The notes: generated by a model not told the origin, from the letters alone. Positions 8,824 to 18,878 are shown, numbered from the stretch's first letter. The stretch: DNA of 64,000 nucleotides from Corynebacterium callunae DSM 20147 (GCF_000344785.1 NC_020506.1:744001-808000); one strand, 5' to 3'. A program made the numbers and translations.

Positions 8824-10227
8824 TTATTTTTCAGTATCTGGGTTGTCGGTGTCTTCGTCGTCAGAATCCTGCTTTTCGTCCTTCTTCTCTGCTTCTTCAG
8901 CGAGGAGCTTTTCCAAAGCGTTGATTTCAGCGATGGGATCAAAGGATTCTGCATCGGATTCGCCAAGCAAGCTATCGATAAACTCAGCTGGCTTAGCTAC
9001 ATCTTCAGCGGTAGGCAGGAAGTCTGGGTGATCCCAGATAGCATCGCGGCGTTTAACACCAACGGCGTTTTCTACACGACGCCACAGTTCGGCTGCCTCT
9101 GTAACCTTTGGTGCACCGAGCTCAATGCCAACAACCTTGGCGAAGGCCTGTTCGGCAGATCCGCCAGTGGCGCGACGGCGACTCCATGCTTCATTCATCG
9201 CTTCGGTGCTTGGAATACGATCGCCCATTGCCTGGGTGACAACAAGATCCACCCAGCCTTCAACCAAAGCCAGCAGAGTTTCCAAACGAGCAACGGCATT
9301 GGCATTACGGGAGCCAATGCGTGGGGAGAGATCCATACCCTGGAGCTCGTTCATCATTTCCTGCAGGCGCTCGGGATCTGGATTATCCATTTGGAAACTG
9401 CCCATTGCTTCTTGGATATGCGAGGTATCAATTTCTAGTCCGGCGGCGTATTCCTCAACGGAGGAAACTAGGCGCTCTACCAGCCATGGCACATGTTTAA
9501 ACAGGCGCTGGCGGGCAGCTTCGCGGGCACAAACATAAACCAGCATTTCCTGTGGGGCGATATTCAAGCCATTGGAAGCTTCAGCCAGATTCACCGGCAA
9601 GATGGCAGAAACACCAGCAGGGGAGACGGGGAGCCCAAAGTCAGAGCCGCTGAGAGTTTGCTTGGCTAGATCTCCGAGAGCATTACCCAACTGCATCCCG
9701 AAGTTCATTGATGACATGGAGTTCATCATCTGAGACATCGGACCCATCATCTCGCGGGCTTCCTCAGGCAAGTTTTCTAATTGTGCTTTATTCATCTGTT
9801 CTGCCACTGGGGAGACCAGACGCTTCCACACCGGCAAGGTGTTGGACAGCCAGTCTTCTGCGTTCCAAGCCACCACGCGGTGACCGGAGGTTGGGAGCTC
9901 GGTGGCATCATCAAGCCAAAGTTCCGCCAGTCGCAAGGATTCCTCCACTGCTTCTTGGTCGGATTTCTTAATGGCAGCAACATTTCCGATTTGCTGGCGC
10001 GCAATGCGTGCTGCGAGATCATAATTAACTGGGCCTTTAGCCTCAGGTGAGTTCATCGAATCACCCATGCCCGAAAGCATTTGGCCAAATTGGTTGAGGA
10101 TATCGCCTAATCCGCCGGCACCCATATTGCCGCCACCGAAGAAACCGAAAGGATCGTTATTATTACGATCCTTATCGTTGTCATCGTCATTGTTTCCGAA
10201 AGAGAAACCGAAGCCATTGGAATTCAT
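8824..10227 (-). CDS. DUF2342-type (zinc-metalloprotease-like) protein
   Basis: About 467 residues. The first ~50 residues are rich in Asn, Asp, Gly and Phe and look disordered; the remainder is helical and matches the actinobacterial family annotated as zinc-dependent metalloprotease (DUF2342), which lies beside the PDZ-Lon gene in mycobacteria as it does here. In that family a helix carries a degenerate zinc motif; here it reads REAARQRLFKH, without a canonical HExxH, so enzymatic activity is doubtful. I place the start at ATG 10227; a TTG three codons upstream (10236) is also open. The C-terminus is very acidic (EEAEKKDEKQDSDDEDTD). It is divergent from the PDZ gene. Confidence 0.75.
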   Translation of the reverse strand: MNSNGFGFSFGNNDDDNDKDRNNNDPFGFFGGGNMGAGGLGDILNQFGQMLSGMGDSMNSPEAKGPVNYDLAARIARQQIGNVAAIKKSDQEAVEESLRLAELWLDDATELPTSGHRVVAWNAEDWLSNTLPVWKRLVSPVAEQMNKAQLENLPEEAREMMGPMSQMMNSMSSMNFGMQLGNALGDLAKQTLSGSDFGLPVSPAGVSAILPVNLAEASNGLNIAPQEMLVYVCAREAARQRLFKHVPWLVERLVSSVEEYAAGLEIDTSHIQEAMGSFQMDNPDPERLQEMMNELQGMDLSPRIGSRNANAVARLETLLALVEGWVDLVVTQAMGDRIPSTEAMNEAWSRRRATGGSAEQAFAKVVGIELGAPKVTEAAELWRRVENAVGVKRRDAIWDHPDFLPTAEDVAKPAEFIDSLLGESDAESFDPIAEINALEKLLAEEAEKKDEKQDSDDEDTDNPDTEK

Positions 10228-10312
10228 AACTACCAATCTACAAGGCGCCTATTTGTCAATGCCATGATCTAAACAACGCTGTTAGCGAACACAGGTTGTA
10301 GGGTGGATATTC

Positions 10313-11368
10313 GTGAACCGCCGACTCAAAACCCTTGTATGGGGTGCAATCCCTTTAGTGGCCTTGGCATCCCTGGTTAGCATTGACCATATTCCCGGTA
10401 CCGAAATCAACTTGAGCGTGCCTTATGCCGCTGAAGGACCCGGTCCTACCTTCAATACCTTGGGCGAAGTTGAGGGCGAAGATGTGGTGTCTATTCAAGG
10501 CGCAGATACAGATGAGGTCAGTGGCAATCTGAATATGACCACCGTGTCAGTGCGCTCTGGTATGACATTGTCCCAGGCTTTGTCGCGCTGGCTTTTTACC
10601 GATGACACCCTGGTACCCATTGAACAGATCTTCCCCTCCGGCCAAAGTGCTGAAGAAGTTCAGGAATCCAATCGCACTGCTTTTGTTTCCTCAGAGGCTA
10701 ATGCCACGATCGCTGCTATGAATTACCTCAAGATGCCAGTCAAAGTTGAGGTTGTGGAAGTTGTGGAAGATAGCGCTGCCGCCGGGCACTTTGAGGCGGG
10801 CGATCATTTGCTCAGCATCGACGGCACCGAGATTAAGACTCCCGGCGAAGCTCAGGAAATCGTCCGATCCAAGGCTCCTGGCGATTCTGTAACCATTCGC
10901 TATGAACGAAACGGTGCAGAGGCAGAAGATAGCATCACTCTAGGCGAACACCCCGAGGATTCTTCGGTTGCGCTTTTGGGAATTTCTATGACCTCGGTGC
11001 CCAGCAATGGCATTGAAGTTGATTACAACCTGGAAGATGTCGGAGGTCCGAGTGCAGGCATGATGTTCTCGCTAGCAGTCGTCGACAAGCTCTCTGCGGG
11101 GCAGCTTAATGGTGGCAAGTTTGTGGCCGGTACCGGCACTATCTCTGAAGATGGCACGGTGGGGTCCATCGGCGGAATCGCGCACAAGGTGCGCGCCGCC
11201 GAGGAAGCCGGGGCTGAGGTATTTTTGGCGCCTGCTGATAACTGCGCGGAGGCCATGAGTGCAAAACCGGAAAATATGACGATTTTGAAGGTTTCCACGC
11301 TCGATAATGCGATCGCCCAAATGGAAGCCTATTCCCAGGGCGGAAATTATGAGATCTGCGGCAACTAG
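10313..11368 (+). CDS. Membrane-anchored PDZ-Lon (S16) protease, YlbL-like
   Basis: A 351-residue protein. A signal-anchor helix (about 8-25) is followed by a PDZ domain (about 145-200, containing GDHLLSIDGTEIKTPGEA) and a Lon-type S16 protease domain. The serine-lysine dyad is visible: S247 in GGPSAGMM and K292 in GGIAHKVRAA. No ATPase domain is present, as in the YlbL family. It should cut membrane or extracytoplasmic substrates at the outer face of the membrane. It starts with GTG at 10313 and overlaps the convergent lipoprotein gene by 4 bases. The same pairing with a DUF2342 gene and a UPF0182 gene occurs in mycobacteria. Confidence 0.88.
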   Translation: MNRRLKTLVWGAIPLVALASLVSIDHIPGTEINLSVPYAAEGPGPTFNTLGEVEGEDVVSIQGADTDEVSGNLNMTTVSVRSGMTLSQALSRWLFTDDTLVPIEQIFPSGQSAEEVQESNRTAFVSSEANATIAAMNYLKMPVKVEVVEVVEDSAAAGHFEAGDHLLSIDGTEIKTPGEAQEIVRSKAPGDSVTIRYERNGAEAEDSITLGEHPEDSSVALLGISMTSVPSNGIEVDYNLEDVGGPSAGMMFSLAVVDKLSAGQLNGGKFVAGTGTISEDGTVGSIGGIAHKVRAAEEAGAEVFLAPADNCAEAMSAKPENMTILKVSTLDNAIAQMEAYSQGGNYEICGN

Positions 11369-12042
11369 CTCTTAGCCGCAGTAGTCTCGGTTACCTCGGT
11401 AGTGTCAGTGGCCCCAGTGGCCTCCCCAGCCTCGGTGGTCGCTGACGGATCGGAGGTCTCTGTGGTCTTGGGCTCCGCTAAGCCGAGCTCATAGATGCGT
11501 TCCTCGGGATCAATCTTGTCCGAGGACACCATCTGCTGGAGCACCAAACCTTTATCATTATCAACGACGGTAATAATGGACATGGTGCCAATTGTGGTCC
11601 AACCAACTACTTTCGAACCGGTATCCTCGACCACCCGTGAGCTGCGCAATTCCGTGAGCAGCTGAGTGGTGCTGGCAGCTTTAGAGGCATTCCTAAAGAA
11701 TTGGAATTGCCCAACCTTTGAACCGGAACAGGCATATGAATCCTCCACGCCGGAAGGATCGCAGGTCTCAAACTCCGCAAAAAGCTCCTCCGGTGCCAGC
11801 GTTCCAAACACCTCATAAACCTTCTGAATATCCTTTGCCAACCCCGAGGTTGCCGTGCTTTCAGTGGTTGGGGTTTCAGGCAGGGCACTAGTAGTAGTGC
11901 TTTGCGACGAGATGCTGGTCGCAGGCGTTGTGGGAGTAGAAGTTTCCTGCGGAGAGTCGTCCTGTGTACACGCCGCTAAGAGTGGAATAAGCGCCACAAA
12001 TCCCAGTGCAACGCGGGCATGCTTCTGCGGATTGGACGCCAC
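11365..12042 (-). CDS. Putative lipoprotein, Thr/Ser-rich linker
   Basis: A 225-residue protein with a lipoprotein signal peptide: basic start, hydrophobic core and lipobox LLAAC with the lipidated Cys near residue 25. A Thr/Ser/Pro-rich linker follows, then a small globular domain (about 75-190) with two cysteines (ETCDPSG and SYACSGS) that could form a disulfide, and a second Thr/Glu-rich tail. The GTG start at 12042 is preceded by AGGAG. I do not recognise the family. It would be anchored on the outer face of the membrane. It converges on the PDZ-Lon gene with a 4-base overlap. Confidence 0.7.
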   Translation of the reverse strand: MASNPQKHARVALGFVALIPLLAACTQDDSPQETSTPTTPATSISSQSTTTSALPETPTTESTATSGLAKDIQKVYEVFGTLAPEELFAEFETCDPSGVEDSYACSGSKVGQFQFFRNASKAASTTQLLTELRSSRVVEDTGSKVVGWTTIGTMSIITVVDNDKGLVLQQMVSSDKIDPEERIYELGLAEPKTTETSDPSATTEAGEATGATDTTEVTETTAAKS

Positions 12043-12116
12043 TGTGTGAACTCCTAGCTATAAAAACGCGGGGTTTAACTAAACCAATCTTAGTCAAGTC
12101 TGCCAGATTGTCAGTT

Positions 12117-12641
12117 TTAGAACTCTTCTGGATCTGCTTCCAAGGTATAACGCAGTGCTGCAATAACACCAGGAGCAACACCGGGGCCACCACGTAGCTC
12201 GATCTCATCTTCGGCAAATGCACCACGCTCGGCCAATTCTTCTTCAGTTGGGCGCAACTGCAAAAGGGTTAGTTCTGCCTCCCCCCGTAGTACCCCGGAG
12301 AATAGGCGTGCCGGACGAGCTGCGGATCCGGGTTCGGAGACATCAGTAAACATGATTTCTTGAGCCAAAATAGCGCCGACGATTTCCTGTGGCCATGCTA
12401 GACGAGAAATGTAGTCTCCCAAAGCTTCAGAACCGGGCAGCAGATTATCAGGGAGATTATCTTGAACCACAAGGGTGAGCGGGGATTCTTCCAAATCGCT
12501 GTCAAGAGTGTCCAGCAACATTTCGCTTGGTACCAATGCAAACAGGGTAGGGCCCGCATCCCAGCCTTCGGCATGGATAAATTCCACGGCCTCGAGCATG
12601 GCCTTATTTAGAGCCTGGGGACTGTAGATAGCATCATTCAT
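12117..12641 (-). CDS. PPA1309 family protein
   Basis: A 174-residue acidic cytosolic protein without membrane segments. The pattern of conserved stretches (FALVPSEML, LAWPQEIVGAILAQEI, LRPTEEELAERG, GVAPGVIAALRYTL) matches the actinobacterial PPA1309 family, whose function is unknown. AAGGA is present upstream of the ATG. It lies 74 bases upstream of the lipoprotein gene on the same strand and is divergent from the UPF0182 gene. Confidence 0.75.
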   Translation of the reverse strand: MNDAIYSPQALNKAMLEAVEFIHAEGWDAGPTLFALVPSEMLLDTLDSDLEESPLTLVVQDNLPDNLLPGSEALGDYISRLAWPQEIVGAILAQEIMFTDVSEPGSAARPARLFSGVLRGEAELTLLQLRPTEEELAERGAFAEDEIELRGGPGVAPGVIAALRYTLEADPEEF

Positions 12642-12742
12642 AAATTTTTTTCCTTTTGGGAAGATACTTGTTGGTCTTTATAGGTGATTAAACCGTAGAG
12701 TAGGGGAGAAAAGCTGAATCACGTATACCTAAGGATATTGTC

Positions 12743-15688
12743 TTGTCGACTGGTCTTACACCTCCGCCCCAACCGATCAAGCGACCTCCAAAGGCGGTGA
12801 CGTGGATCTTTGGCATTATTGCGCTAATTATCCTCATTGCCCCCATGGGTGTCGGTTTTTACACCGACTGGCTCTGGTTTGGTGAAGTGGACTTCCGCGG
12901 GGTCTTCACCAAGGTTCTTGTCACACGCATCATTTTGTTTGTCATTTTTGCGCTTGTGGCCGGATTTGTCACCTGGCTTGCTGGATACTTTGCCATCAAA
13001 TTGCGTCCTGATGAAATAGCCGCCTTTGATCGTGATTCGCCGGTTTACCAGTACCGCCAGATGATCGAAAATAGCCTGCGAAGAATCTTGCTCTTTGTTC
13101 CTATTTTTGTGGGTTTACTAGCAGGCCTGGTGGGGCAGCGCTCCTGGCGCACCGTTCAGCTCTGGCTTAATCGCCAACCTTTTGGCATCCAAGATCAGCA
13201 ATTTGGCAAGGATTATGGCTTTTATGCCTTCGACCTGCCAATGATCCGCCTGGTTGTAGAGTCCTTCTCCCTATTACTGATCGTCGCCTTCGTGATCGCC
13301 CTGGTGGGACACTATCTCCTCGGTGGTATCCGCGCTGGCAACCAAATGACTGGCCAAAAGGCTTTTGTCTCCCGTGGTGCCCGTGCACAGCTGGCTATTA
13401 CTGCAGGTATTTGGATGCTTGTAAAGGTCGGTTCCTATTGGTTGGATCGTTATGATCTCCTGACTCAGGAAAACTCCACCTTCACCGGTGCGAGCTATAC
13501 CGATATCAACGCCCAACTCCCAGCCAAGATCATCCTCATGGTCATTGCACTGTTTGTGGCTTTTGCATTCTTCTCCGCCATCTTCCTGCGCGATCTTCGT
13601 ATCCCAGGTTTGGCAGTAGTACTGATGGTGCTGAGCTCTGTAGTTATCGGAGCCGTTTGGCCACTGATGCTGGAGCGTTTCTCCGTACAGCCAAACCGTG
13701 CGGAAAAAGAATCCGAGTATATTTCTCGCAATATTGAATCCACTCGTTTTGCCTATGGCATTACCGATGAGGATGTCACCTATGAGGAAAACTGGGGTGC
13801 TGGCGAAACTACCAATGCGGAAGTAGCTGCAGACTCTGCAACCATTTCCAATATTCGTTTGCTCGACCCTCAGATTTTGTCTCCGACCTTCACTCAGCAG
13901 CAACAGCTGCGTAACTTCTATGGCTTCCCCGACCAATTGGCTATGGATCGCTTTGTAGTTGATGGTCAATTGCGTGACTTTGTGGTTGCCGCTCGTGAGC
14001 TTGATCCAAATGCACTGCAGCAAAACCAGCAGGACTGGATTAACCGCCACACGGTTTATACCCACGGCAATGGCTTCATTGCGGCGCAGGCTAACCAGGT
14101 TGATGAGGTTGCCCGCGATGTCGGATCCACCCGTGGTGGTTACCCGGTTTATACCGTCTCTGATTTGCAGTCCAATGCTCGTGCCGCCGAAAGCGAAAAT
14201 GCTGAAGAACTCGGTATCAAGGTTGATCAGCCCCGCGTTTACTATGGTCCACTGATCGCATCTGCGACCGATGGTGCCGATTACGCCATCGTGGGCTCTA
14301 CCGGCGATGGCCCGGTGGAATATGACACTGATACCTCCAGCTACACCTATGAAGGTGAAGGCGGAGTCGGAATCGGCAACTTGGTTAACCGTGCAGCATT
14401 TGCATTGCGCTACCAAGAAATGAATATGCTGCTTTCCGATCGTGTGGGCGAGGATTCCAAGATCCTCTTTGAACGTGATCCTCGTGCTCGCGTGGAGAAG
14501 GTCGCACCGTGGTTGACCACCGATTCCAAGACCTACCCAACTGTGATTGATGGTCGCATCAAGTGGATCGTTGATGGTTACACCACTCTGGACAGCCTGC
14601 CTTACTCCACTCGTTCCTCATTGACTGAGGCAACTCAGGATACGGTGACTCCAGATGGCACCCAGCAGCAGCTAATTACTGATCAAGTTGGTTATATCCG
14701 CAACTCGGTTAAGGCCGTGGTTGATGCTTATGACGGCAGCGTTGAGCTCTATGAATTTGATACTGAAGATCCAGTACTCAAGGCATGGCGTGGCGTTTTC
14801 CCAGATAGCGTGAAGCCTGAGTCTGAGATTTCCGATGAACTGCGCGCGCACCTGCGTTACCCAGAAGATCTCTTCAAGGTCCAGCGCGACATGCTGGCTA
14901 AGTACCATGTTGATGATTCCGGTACTTTCTTCACCAACGATGCTTTCTGGTCTGTCCCTAGTGATCCCACCGCAGCTGAAGGCCTCCAGGAACTAAAGCA
15001 GCCTCCTTATTATGTTGTTGCTGCTAATCCAGAGACCGGCAATCCTAGCTTCCAGCTGATTACACCTTTCCGTGGTCTCCAGCGTGAGTATCTCTCTGCA
15101 CATATGTCTGCATCTTCGGATCCACAGACCTATGGACACATCACGGTTCGTGTATTGCCAACCGATGCTTCAACGCAAGGTCCAAAACAGGCCCAGGACG
15201 CAATGATGTCATCTGACCAAGTTGCCCAAGATCAAACCCTGTGGCGCGGTTCGAATGATCTGCACAACGGCAACCTGTTGACCCTCCCGGTTGGTGGCGG
15301 AGAAATCCTCTACGTTGAACCGATTTACTCACAGCGTAAGGATCAGGCCTCGGCCTTCCCGAAGCTGCTGCGCATGTTGGTCTTCTACAAGGGCCAGGTT
15401 GGCTACGCACCGACCATTGCAGAGGCGTTGTCTCAGGTTGGCATTGATCCAGCCGCCGCTCAAGACATCGTCGAAGTTGATGGAAATGTGGTCGAGCCAG
15501 AGGTAAGCGCTGCTGCTCCGGCAGCTGAAACTCCAGCCGCTCCGGCTGCAAATCAGGCTGAGGGAATCGCTGCGATTAATGAAGCACTCGATAACCTCGA
15601 GGCTGCACGCGATGGTTCCTTCGAGGAATATGGTCGCGCCCTCGACGCCCTTGATAAGGCTGTCGAAAGCTACCAATCAACTCCCTAA
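12743..15688 (+). CDS. UPF0182 family large membrane protein
   Basis: A 981-residue protein of the UPF0182 family conserved in actinobacteria. Roughly the first 310 residues hold seven hydrophobic helices. The remainder is a large, mostly extracytoplasmic region, ending in an Ala/Pro/Glu linker (AAAPAAETPAAPAA) and a short helical tail. The start is TTG at 12743, with AAGGAT about 8 bases before it. Function is unknown; the position next to the PDZ-Lon protease gene is conserved in mycobacteria. A strong terminator follows directly. Confidence 0.88.
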   Translation: MSTGLTPPPQPIKRPPKAVTWIFGIIALIILIAPMGVGFYTDWLWFGEVDFRGVFTKVLVTRIILFVIFALVAGFVTWLAGYFAIKLRPDEIAAFDRDSPVYQYRQMIENSLRRILLFVPIFVGLLAGLVGQRSWRTVQLWLNRQPFGIQDQQFGKDYGFYAFDLPMIRLVVESFSLLLIVAFVIALVGHYLLGGIRAGNQMTGQKAFVSRGARAQLAITAGIWMLVKVGSYWLDRYDLLTQENSTFTGASYTDINAQLPAKIILMVIALFVAFAFFSAIFLRDLRIPGLAVVLMVLSSVVIGAVWPLMLERFSVQPNRAEKESEYISRNIESTRFAYGITDEDVTYEENWGAGETTNAEVAADSATISNIRLLDPQILSPTFTQQQQLRNFYGFPDQLAMDRFVVDGQLRDFVVAARELDPNALQQNQQDWINRHTVYTHGNGFIAAQANQVDEVARDVGSTRGGYPVYTVSDLQSNARAAESENAEELGIKVDQPRVYYGPLIASATDGADYAIVGSTGDGPVEYDTDTSSYTYEGEGGVGIGNLVNRAAFALRYQEMNMLLSDRVGEDSKILFERDPRARVEKVAPWLTTDSKTYPTVIDGRIKWIVDGYTTLDSLPYSTRSSLTEATQDTVTPDGTQQQLITDQVGYIRNSVKAVVDAYDGSVELYEFDTEDPVLKAWRGVFPDSVKPESEISDELRAHLRYPEDLFKVQRDMLAKYHVDDSGTFFTNDAFWSVPSDPTAAEGLQELKQPPYYVVAANPETGNPSFQLITPFRGLQREYLSAHMSASSDPQTYGHITVRVLPTDASTQGPKQAQDAMMSSDQVAQDQTLWRGSNDLHNGNLLTLPVGGGEILYVEPIYSQRKDQASAFPKLLRMLVFYKGQVGYAPTIAEALSQVGIDPAAAQDIVEVDGNVVEPEVSAAAPAAETPAAPAANQAEGIAAINEALDNLEAARDGSFEEYGRALDALDKAVESYQSTP

Positions 15689-15699
15689 TAGTTGAGTAA

Positions 15700-15730
15700 A
15701 GCGCTCCAGGATTATCCTGGAGCGCTTTTT
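15700..15730. terminator. Bidirectional Rho-independent terminator
   Basis: The arms AGCGCTCCAGGAT and ATCCTGGAGCGCT are perfect inverses separated by one base, followed by TTTTT on the + strand. It ends the UPF0182 gene and overlaps the stop codon of convergent pdxR. Confidence 0.9.
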
Positions 15731-17105
15731 AAATGCCCGAAATCGCATCGGCAATCTCTGCAAGTACCCAGTCCAAGGTGTCATCGTCATGGGAACCAAA
15801 ACCAAAAACGATGCCATTTTCCGCCCCGGCACCGCCCCAATAATCGGACAAGGCAGTTACTTGTAAACCGCGCATCGCAAGCTTGTCGACGATTACCTCC
15901 GCGGGTGTTGCGGTAATCAGCACGGCATGCAGGCCACCATCAATCGGCCTAAGTTGCGCGCCGGGCAGTGCGCCGAGGCGCTCTTGTACGATGCTGCGCC
16001 GGCGACGATAAACCCGGCGCAAACGCTGAGTGCGGCGTCGCAAAGCACCCGAGGCCAGGTAAGTGGAAAGCGCAGCCTGGGTGATCGCGCCGACTGGCTG
16101 GCCGAGAATCCCGCGCAGCTGGGCCAACTCGGCTGCCAAAGCCGGGGGCAAAAGGAGATAACCACAGGCGATTTGCGGAGTGATCACGGAAGAAAAAGTG
16201 CCAAGCAGTACCGTGCGATCTGGGGCCAGGGCAGTAAGCGGAGGCAGTGGCATGCCCACATAACGCAGCTCGGAATCGAAGTCATCTTCAATGAGCAAGG
16301 TATCGCTTGTCTCTGCCCAATTCACCAAGGCGGTGCGACGCGCAGCGGAAAGCGATCCGCCGTAGGGGTACTGGTGGCTCGGGGTGACCAGCAATGCGTC
16401 CAAGTTAGTGGGGAGATTGGTGGCAATCAGGCCATCGGAATCGGTGGGGAGATCGTGGATGTGGTGTCCCAAAGCTTCGGGGATGCGTCGCAAACTGGGA
16501 TAGCCGGGGGACTCCACGCCGACGGTCGATGAGTTTTTGAAAGTGCGCAGCAACAGAGATAACCCCTCGCGAGCTCCGGCGGTGACGATAATGCGCTGTG
16601 GATCGCAGACTAATCCACGCATGCGTCTGAGATGTTCGGCGATTTCATTTCTTAACTCTGCAAGTCCAGCATCGGGTAGCTCCCGGGGCGGTTGCGCACA
16701 TGCGGTACGCCACGCCGCCCGCCATGCAGAATCTGCCAGAGTCGCCGTATCTGGAATTCCGGGATCCAGATTCAGCAGCGGGGGAGTAGGAGGTGGAGAT
16801 TGCCGATGTGTGTTCTCTGTTTCCAAAGGCTTGAGCTGGTGCAGATTGGGATTGATAATTGTGCCCGAGCCATGGGTGCTGCTGAGGTAGCCTTCGGCGG
16901 CGAGTTGATCATAGGCAGTAACCACACTCCCCCGGGATACCCCCAATCGTTTAGCTAGTGCGCGGGTACTGGGTAAAGGATCGGCTGGGCTTAAGATTCC
17001 GGTGGCCAGCAGATCGCGAATTTGGGCGGTGAGCTGCGCAGGAATAGGTGCAGGGGAGGCTGGATTAAGCACCAGTGGCAGGGTGGAAATGAGGTCAGAG
17101 CGCAT
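15729..17105 (-). CDS. pdxR: PdxR, MocR-type regulator of pyridoxal phosphate synthesis
   Basis: A GntR-type winged helix (about 8-75, with LGVSRGSVVTAYDQLAAEGYL) is fused to an aminotransferase-I-like domain, the MocR layout. In C. glutamicum PdxR activates pdxST, which lies divergent here too. I prefer ATG 17105 (458 residues); a TTG at 17135 would add ten codons but runs into the operator. The usual PLP-binding lysine of MocR proteins, in a GTFSK-type motif, is replaced: the sequence is GTFSSVITPQ with Ser306, so no internal aldimine can form there. The sensor may bind PLP non-covalently or sense another ligand. Confidence 0.88.
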   Translation of the reverse strand: MRSDLISTLPLVLNPASPAPIPAQLTAQIRDLLATGILSPADPLPSTRALAKRLGVSRGSVVTAYDQLAAEGYLSSTHGSGTIINPNLHQLKPLETENTHRQSPPPTPPLLNLDPGIPDTATLADSAWRAAWRTACAQPPRELPDAGLAELRNEIAEHLRRMRGLVCDPQRIIVTAGAREGLSLLLRTFKNSSTVGVESPGYPSLRRIPEALGHHIHDLPTDSDGLIATNLPTNLDALLVTPSHQYPYGGSLSAARRTALVNWAETSDTLLIEDDFDSELRYVGMPLPPLTALAPDRTVLLGTFSSVITPQIACGYLLLPPALAAELAQLRGILGQPVGAITQAALSTYLASGALRRRTQRLRRVYRRRRSIVQERLGALPGAQLRPIDGGLHAVLITATPAEVIVDKLAMRGLQVTALSDYWGGAGAENGIVFGFGSHDDDTLDWVLAEIADAISGI

Positions 17106-17123
17106 AGTTCTAGGGTGCTCTGA

Positions 17124-17174
17124 AAAGTGGTCCAATGCAACTAGTCGAATGTGGATCTATTCCTAGACCACTTT
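17124..17174. promoter_or_regulatory. Paired PdxR operator sites in the pdxR-pdxS intergenic region
   Basis: Two copies of the motif AAAGTGGT(C/T)(C/T)A face each other: AAAGTGGTCCA on the + strand at 17124-17134, and AAAGTGGTCTA on the - strand at 17164-17174, with 29 bases between them. This agrees with the AAAGTGG-W-CTA consensus I recall for C. glutamicum PdxR. They lie between the two divergent starts, as expected for joint control of pdxR and pdxST. Confidence 0.8.
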
Positions 17175-17193
17175 GGGGAGTTTGATAATTGCC

Positions 17194-18102
17194 ATGACTG
17201 AACTAAACCAAGACAACAACCAGGCGACCGCCACCACCCGCGTGAAGCGAGGACTGGCCGATATGCTCAAGGGCGGCGTGATCATGGACGTGGTCACCCC
17301 AGAGCAAGCTCGTATCGCTGAAGATGCAGGTGCCACCGCCGTCATGGCACTTGAGCGCGTTCCTGCCGATATCCGTTCTCAGGGCGGCGTGGCCCGTATG
17401 AGCGATCCCGACCTCATCGAGGGCATCATCAACGCGGTTTCCATCCCAGTTATGGCCAAGGCTCGTATCGGTCACTTCGTGGAAGCACAGATTCTGGAAT
17501 CGCTCGGCGTTGACTTCATTGACGAGTCCGAGGTGCTCAGCCCAGCTGACTACACCCACCACATCAACAAGTGGAACTTCCAGGTGCCTTTCGTCTGTGG
17601 TGCTACCAACCTCGGCGAGGCACTGCGCCGTATCACCGAAGGTGCTGCCATGATCCGCTCCAAGGGCGAGGCCGGCACCGGCGACGTCTCTGAAGCTGTG
17701 CGCCACCTCCGCACCATCCGCGGCGACATTAACCGCCTGCGCACCCTCGACGAGGATGAGCTCTACGTTGCTGCCAAGGAACTGCAGGCACCATTCGACC
17801 TGGTCCGCGAGGTTGCGCAGACCGGCAAGCTGCCAGTTGTCACCTTCGTAGCCGGTGGCGTTGCCACCCCAGCGGATGCCGCACTCGTGCGCCAAATGGG
17901 CGCCGAGGGCGTCTTTGTCGGCTCCGGCATCTTCAAATCCGGCAACCCAGCCGCCCGCGCCGCCGCGATCGTCAAGGCCGCAACGCTTTACGACGACCCC
18001 GCTGCACTCGCTGAGGTTTCTCGTGGACTGGGCGAAGCTATGGTTGGCATTAACGTTTCCGATGTTCCTGCTCCTCACCGTTTGGCGGAGCGCGGCTGGT
18101 GA
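17194..18102 (+). CDS. pdxS: Pyridoxal 5'-phosphate synthase subunit PdxS
   Basis: About 302 residues and near-identical in style to PdxS/Pdx1 (beta-alpha barrel). Visible landmarks are [27 protein letters not shown] with the active-site lysine, and [15 protein letters not shown]. With PdxT it makes PLP from ribose 5-phosphate, glyceraldehyde 3-phosphate and ammonia. The frame is open from TTG 17173, but ATG 17194 gives the usual N-terminus; GGGGAG lies about 13 bases upstream. The stop overlaps the pdxT start (GTGA), so the two are coupled. Codon use is strongly biased, as for highly expressed genes. Confidence 0.95.
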   Translation: MTELNQDNNQATATTRVKRGLADMLKGGVIMDVVTPEQARIAEDAGATAVMALERVPADIRSQGGVARMSDPDLIEGIINAVSIPVMAKARIGHFVEAQILESLGVDFIDESEVLSPADYTHHINKWNFQVPFVCGATNLGEALRRITEGAAMIRSKGEAGTGDVSEAVRHLRTIRGDINRLRTLDEDELYVAAKELQAPFDLVREVAQTGKLPVVTFVAGGVATPADAALVRQMGAEGVFVGSGIFKSGNPAARAAAIVKAATLYDDPAALAEVSRGLGEAMVGINVSDVPAPHRLAERGW

Positions 18103-18695
18103 TTATCGGAGTTCTTGCACTCCAAGGTGGAGTTGATGAACATCTGCAGATGCTCGAGGAACTGGGAGTAACCGGACGTAAAGTTCGTTTGTCCCGCGAT
18201 CTCGACGGCATCTCCGGAATCATTCTGCCTGGTGGTGAATCCTCAGTTATGGATAAACTCGCGCGAGCCCTAGATCTTGCCGAGCCGCTGAGACAGCGTA
18301 TCGAAGAGGGGCTTCCCGTCCTTGCGACCTGCGCTGGTCTTATCTATGCAGCCAAAACTGTGGAAAATCCCGCACCGGGTCAACAGACCTTGGGAGTGCT
18401 TGATATTTCAGTACAAAGAAATGCCTTTGGTAGTCAAAAAAATTCCTTTGATACTGAACTAGATATCGCATTGCCAGATAAAGTCTTGGAAAAAGTGCAA
18501 GCCTCATTTATTCGTGCACCGCAGGTTGTCTCCTGGGGTGGCGATGTCACTCCGATTTCTATCTTGGGAAATGGGGCAGTGGTGGGTGTTTCACAAAGAA
18601 ATATCCTGGCTTTGTCTTTCCATCCGGAAGAAACTGGCGATTCCAGAGTCCACCAAGCCTGGTTGGATACTCTTAAAAAGAACTCTGACCAGTAG
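18099..18695 (+). CDS. pdxT: Pyridoxal 5'-phosphate synthase glutaminase subunit PdxT
   Basis: A 198-residue class I glutaminase. The nucleophile C78 lies in LATCAGLIY, and the His-Glu pair H175/E177 in SFHPEE completes the triad; [12 protein letters not shown] is the glutamine-site loop. It hydrolyses glutamine and channels ammonia into PdxS. The GTG start overlaps the pdxS stop by four bases. Confidence 0.94.
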   Translation: MIIGVLALQGGVDEHLQMLEELGVTGRKVRLSRDLDGISGIILPGGESSVMDKLARALDLAEPLRQRIEEGLPVLATCAGLIYAAKTVENPAPGQQTLGVLDISVQRNAFGSQKNSFDTELDIALPDKVLEKVQASFIRAPQVVSWGGDVTPISILGNGAVVGVSQRNILALSFHPEETGDSRVHQAWLDTLKKNSDQ

Positions 18696-18697
18696 AT

Positions 18698-18726
18698 TTG
18701 AAGTTTGGCTTAGCGCTCTGTATAGT
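18698..18726 (+). promoter_or_regulatory. Probable promoter of the first initiator tRNA gene
   Basis: TTGAAG (18698-18703) and TATAGT (18721-18726) are separated by 17 bases and lie about 75 bases ahead of the tRNA, directly after the pdxT stop. Assignment is by consensus only. Confidence 0.55.
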
Positions 18727-18801
18727 TTTAACACGTTGCCACAGAGCGTGAAAGCATTTTCTACTCGTGGCAGAGATTAAATGACATTTTAGTCATTGCG
18801 T

Positions 18802-18878
<77 letters not shown>

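Noticed and set aside
13274..14416. 380-codon antisense frame within the UPF0182 gene
   Set aside because: Its composition mirrors the sense codons, and the sense gene is continuous and conserved.
17203..18078. 291-codon antisense frame in pdxS
   Set aside because: Long only because of strong codon bias in pdxS; no start signal.
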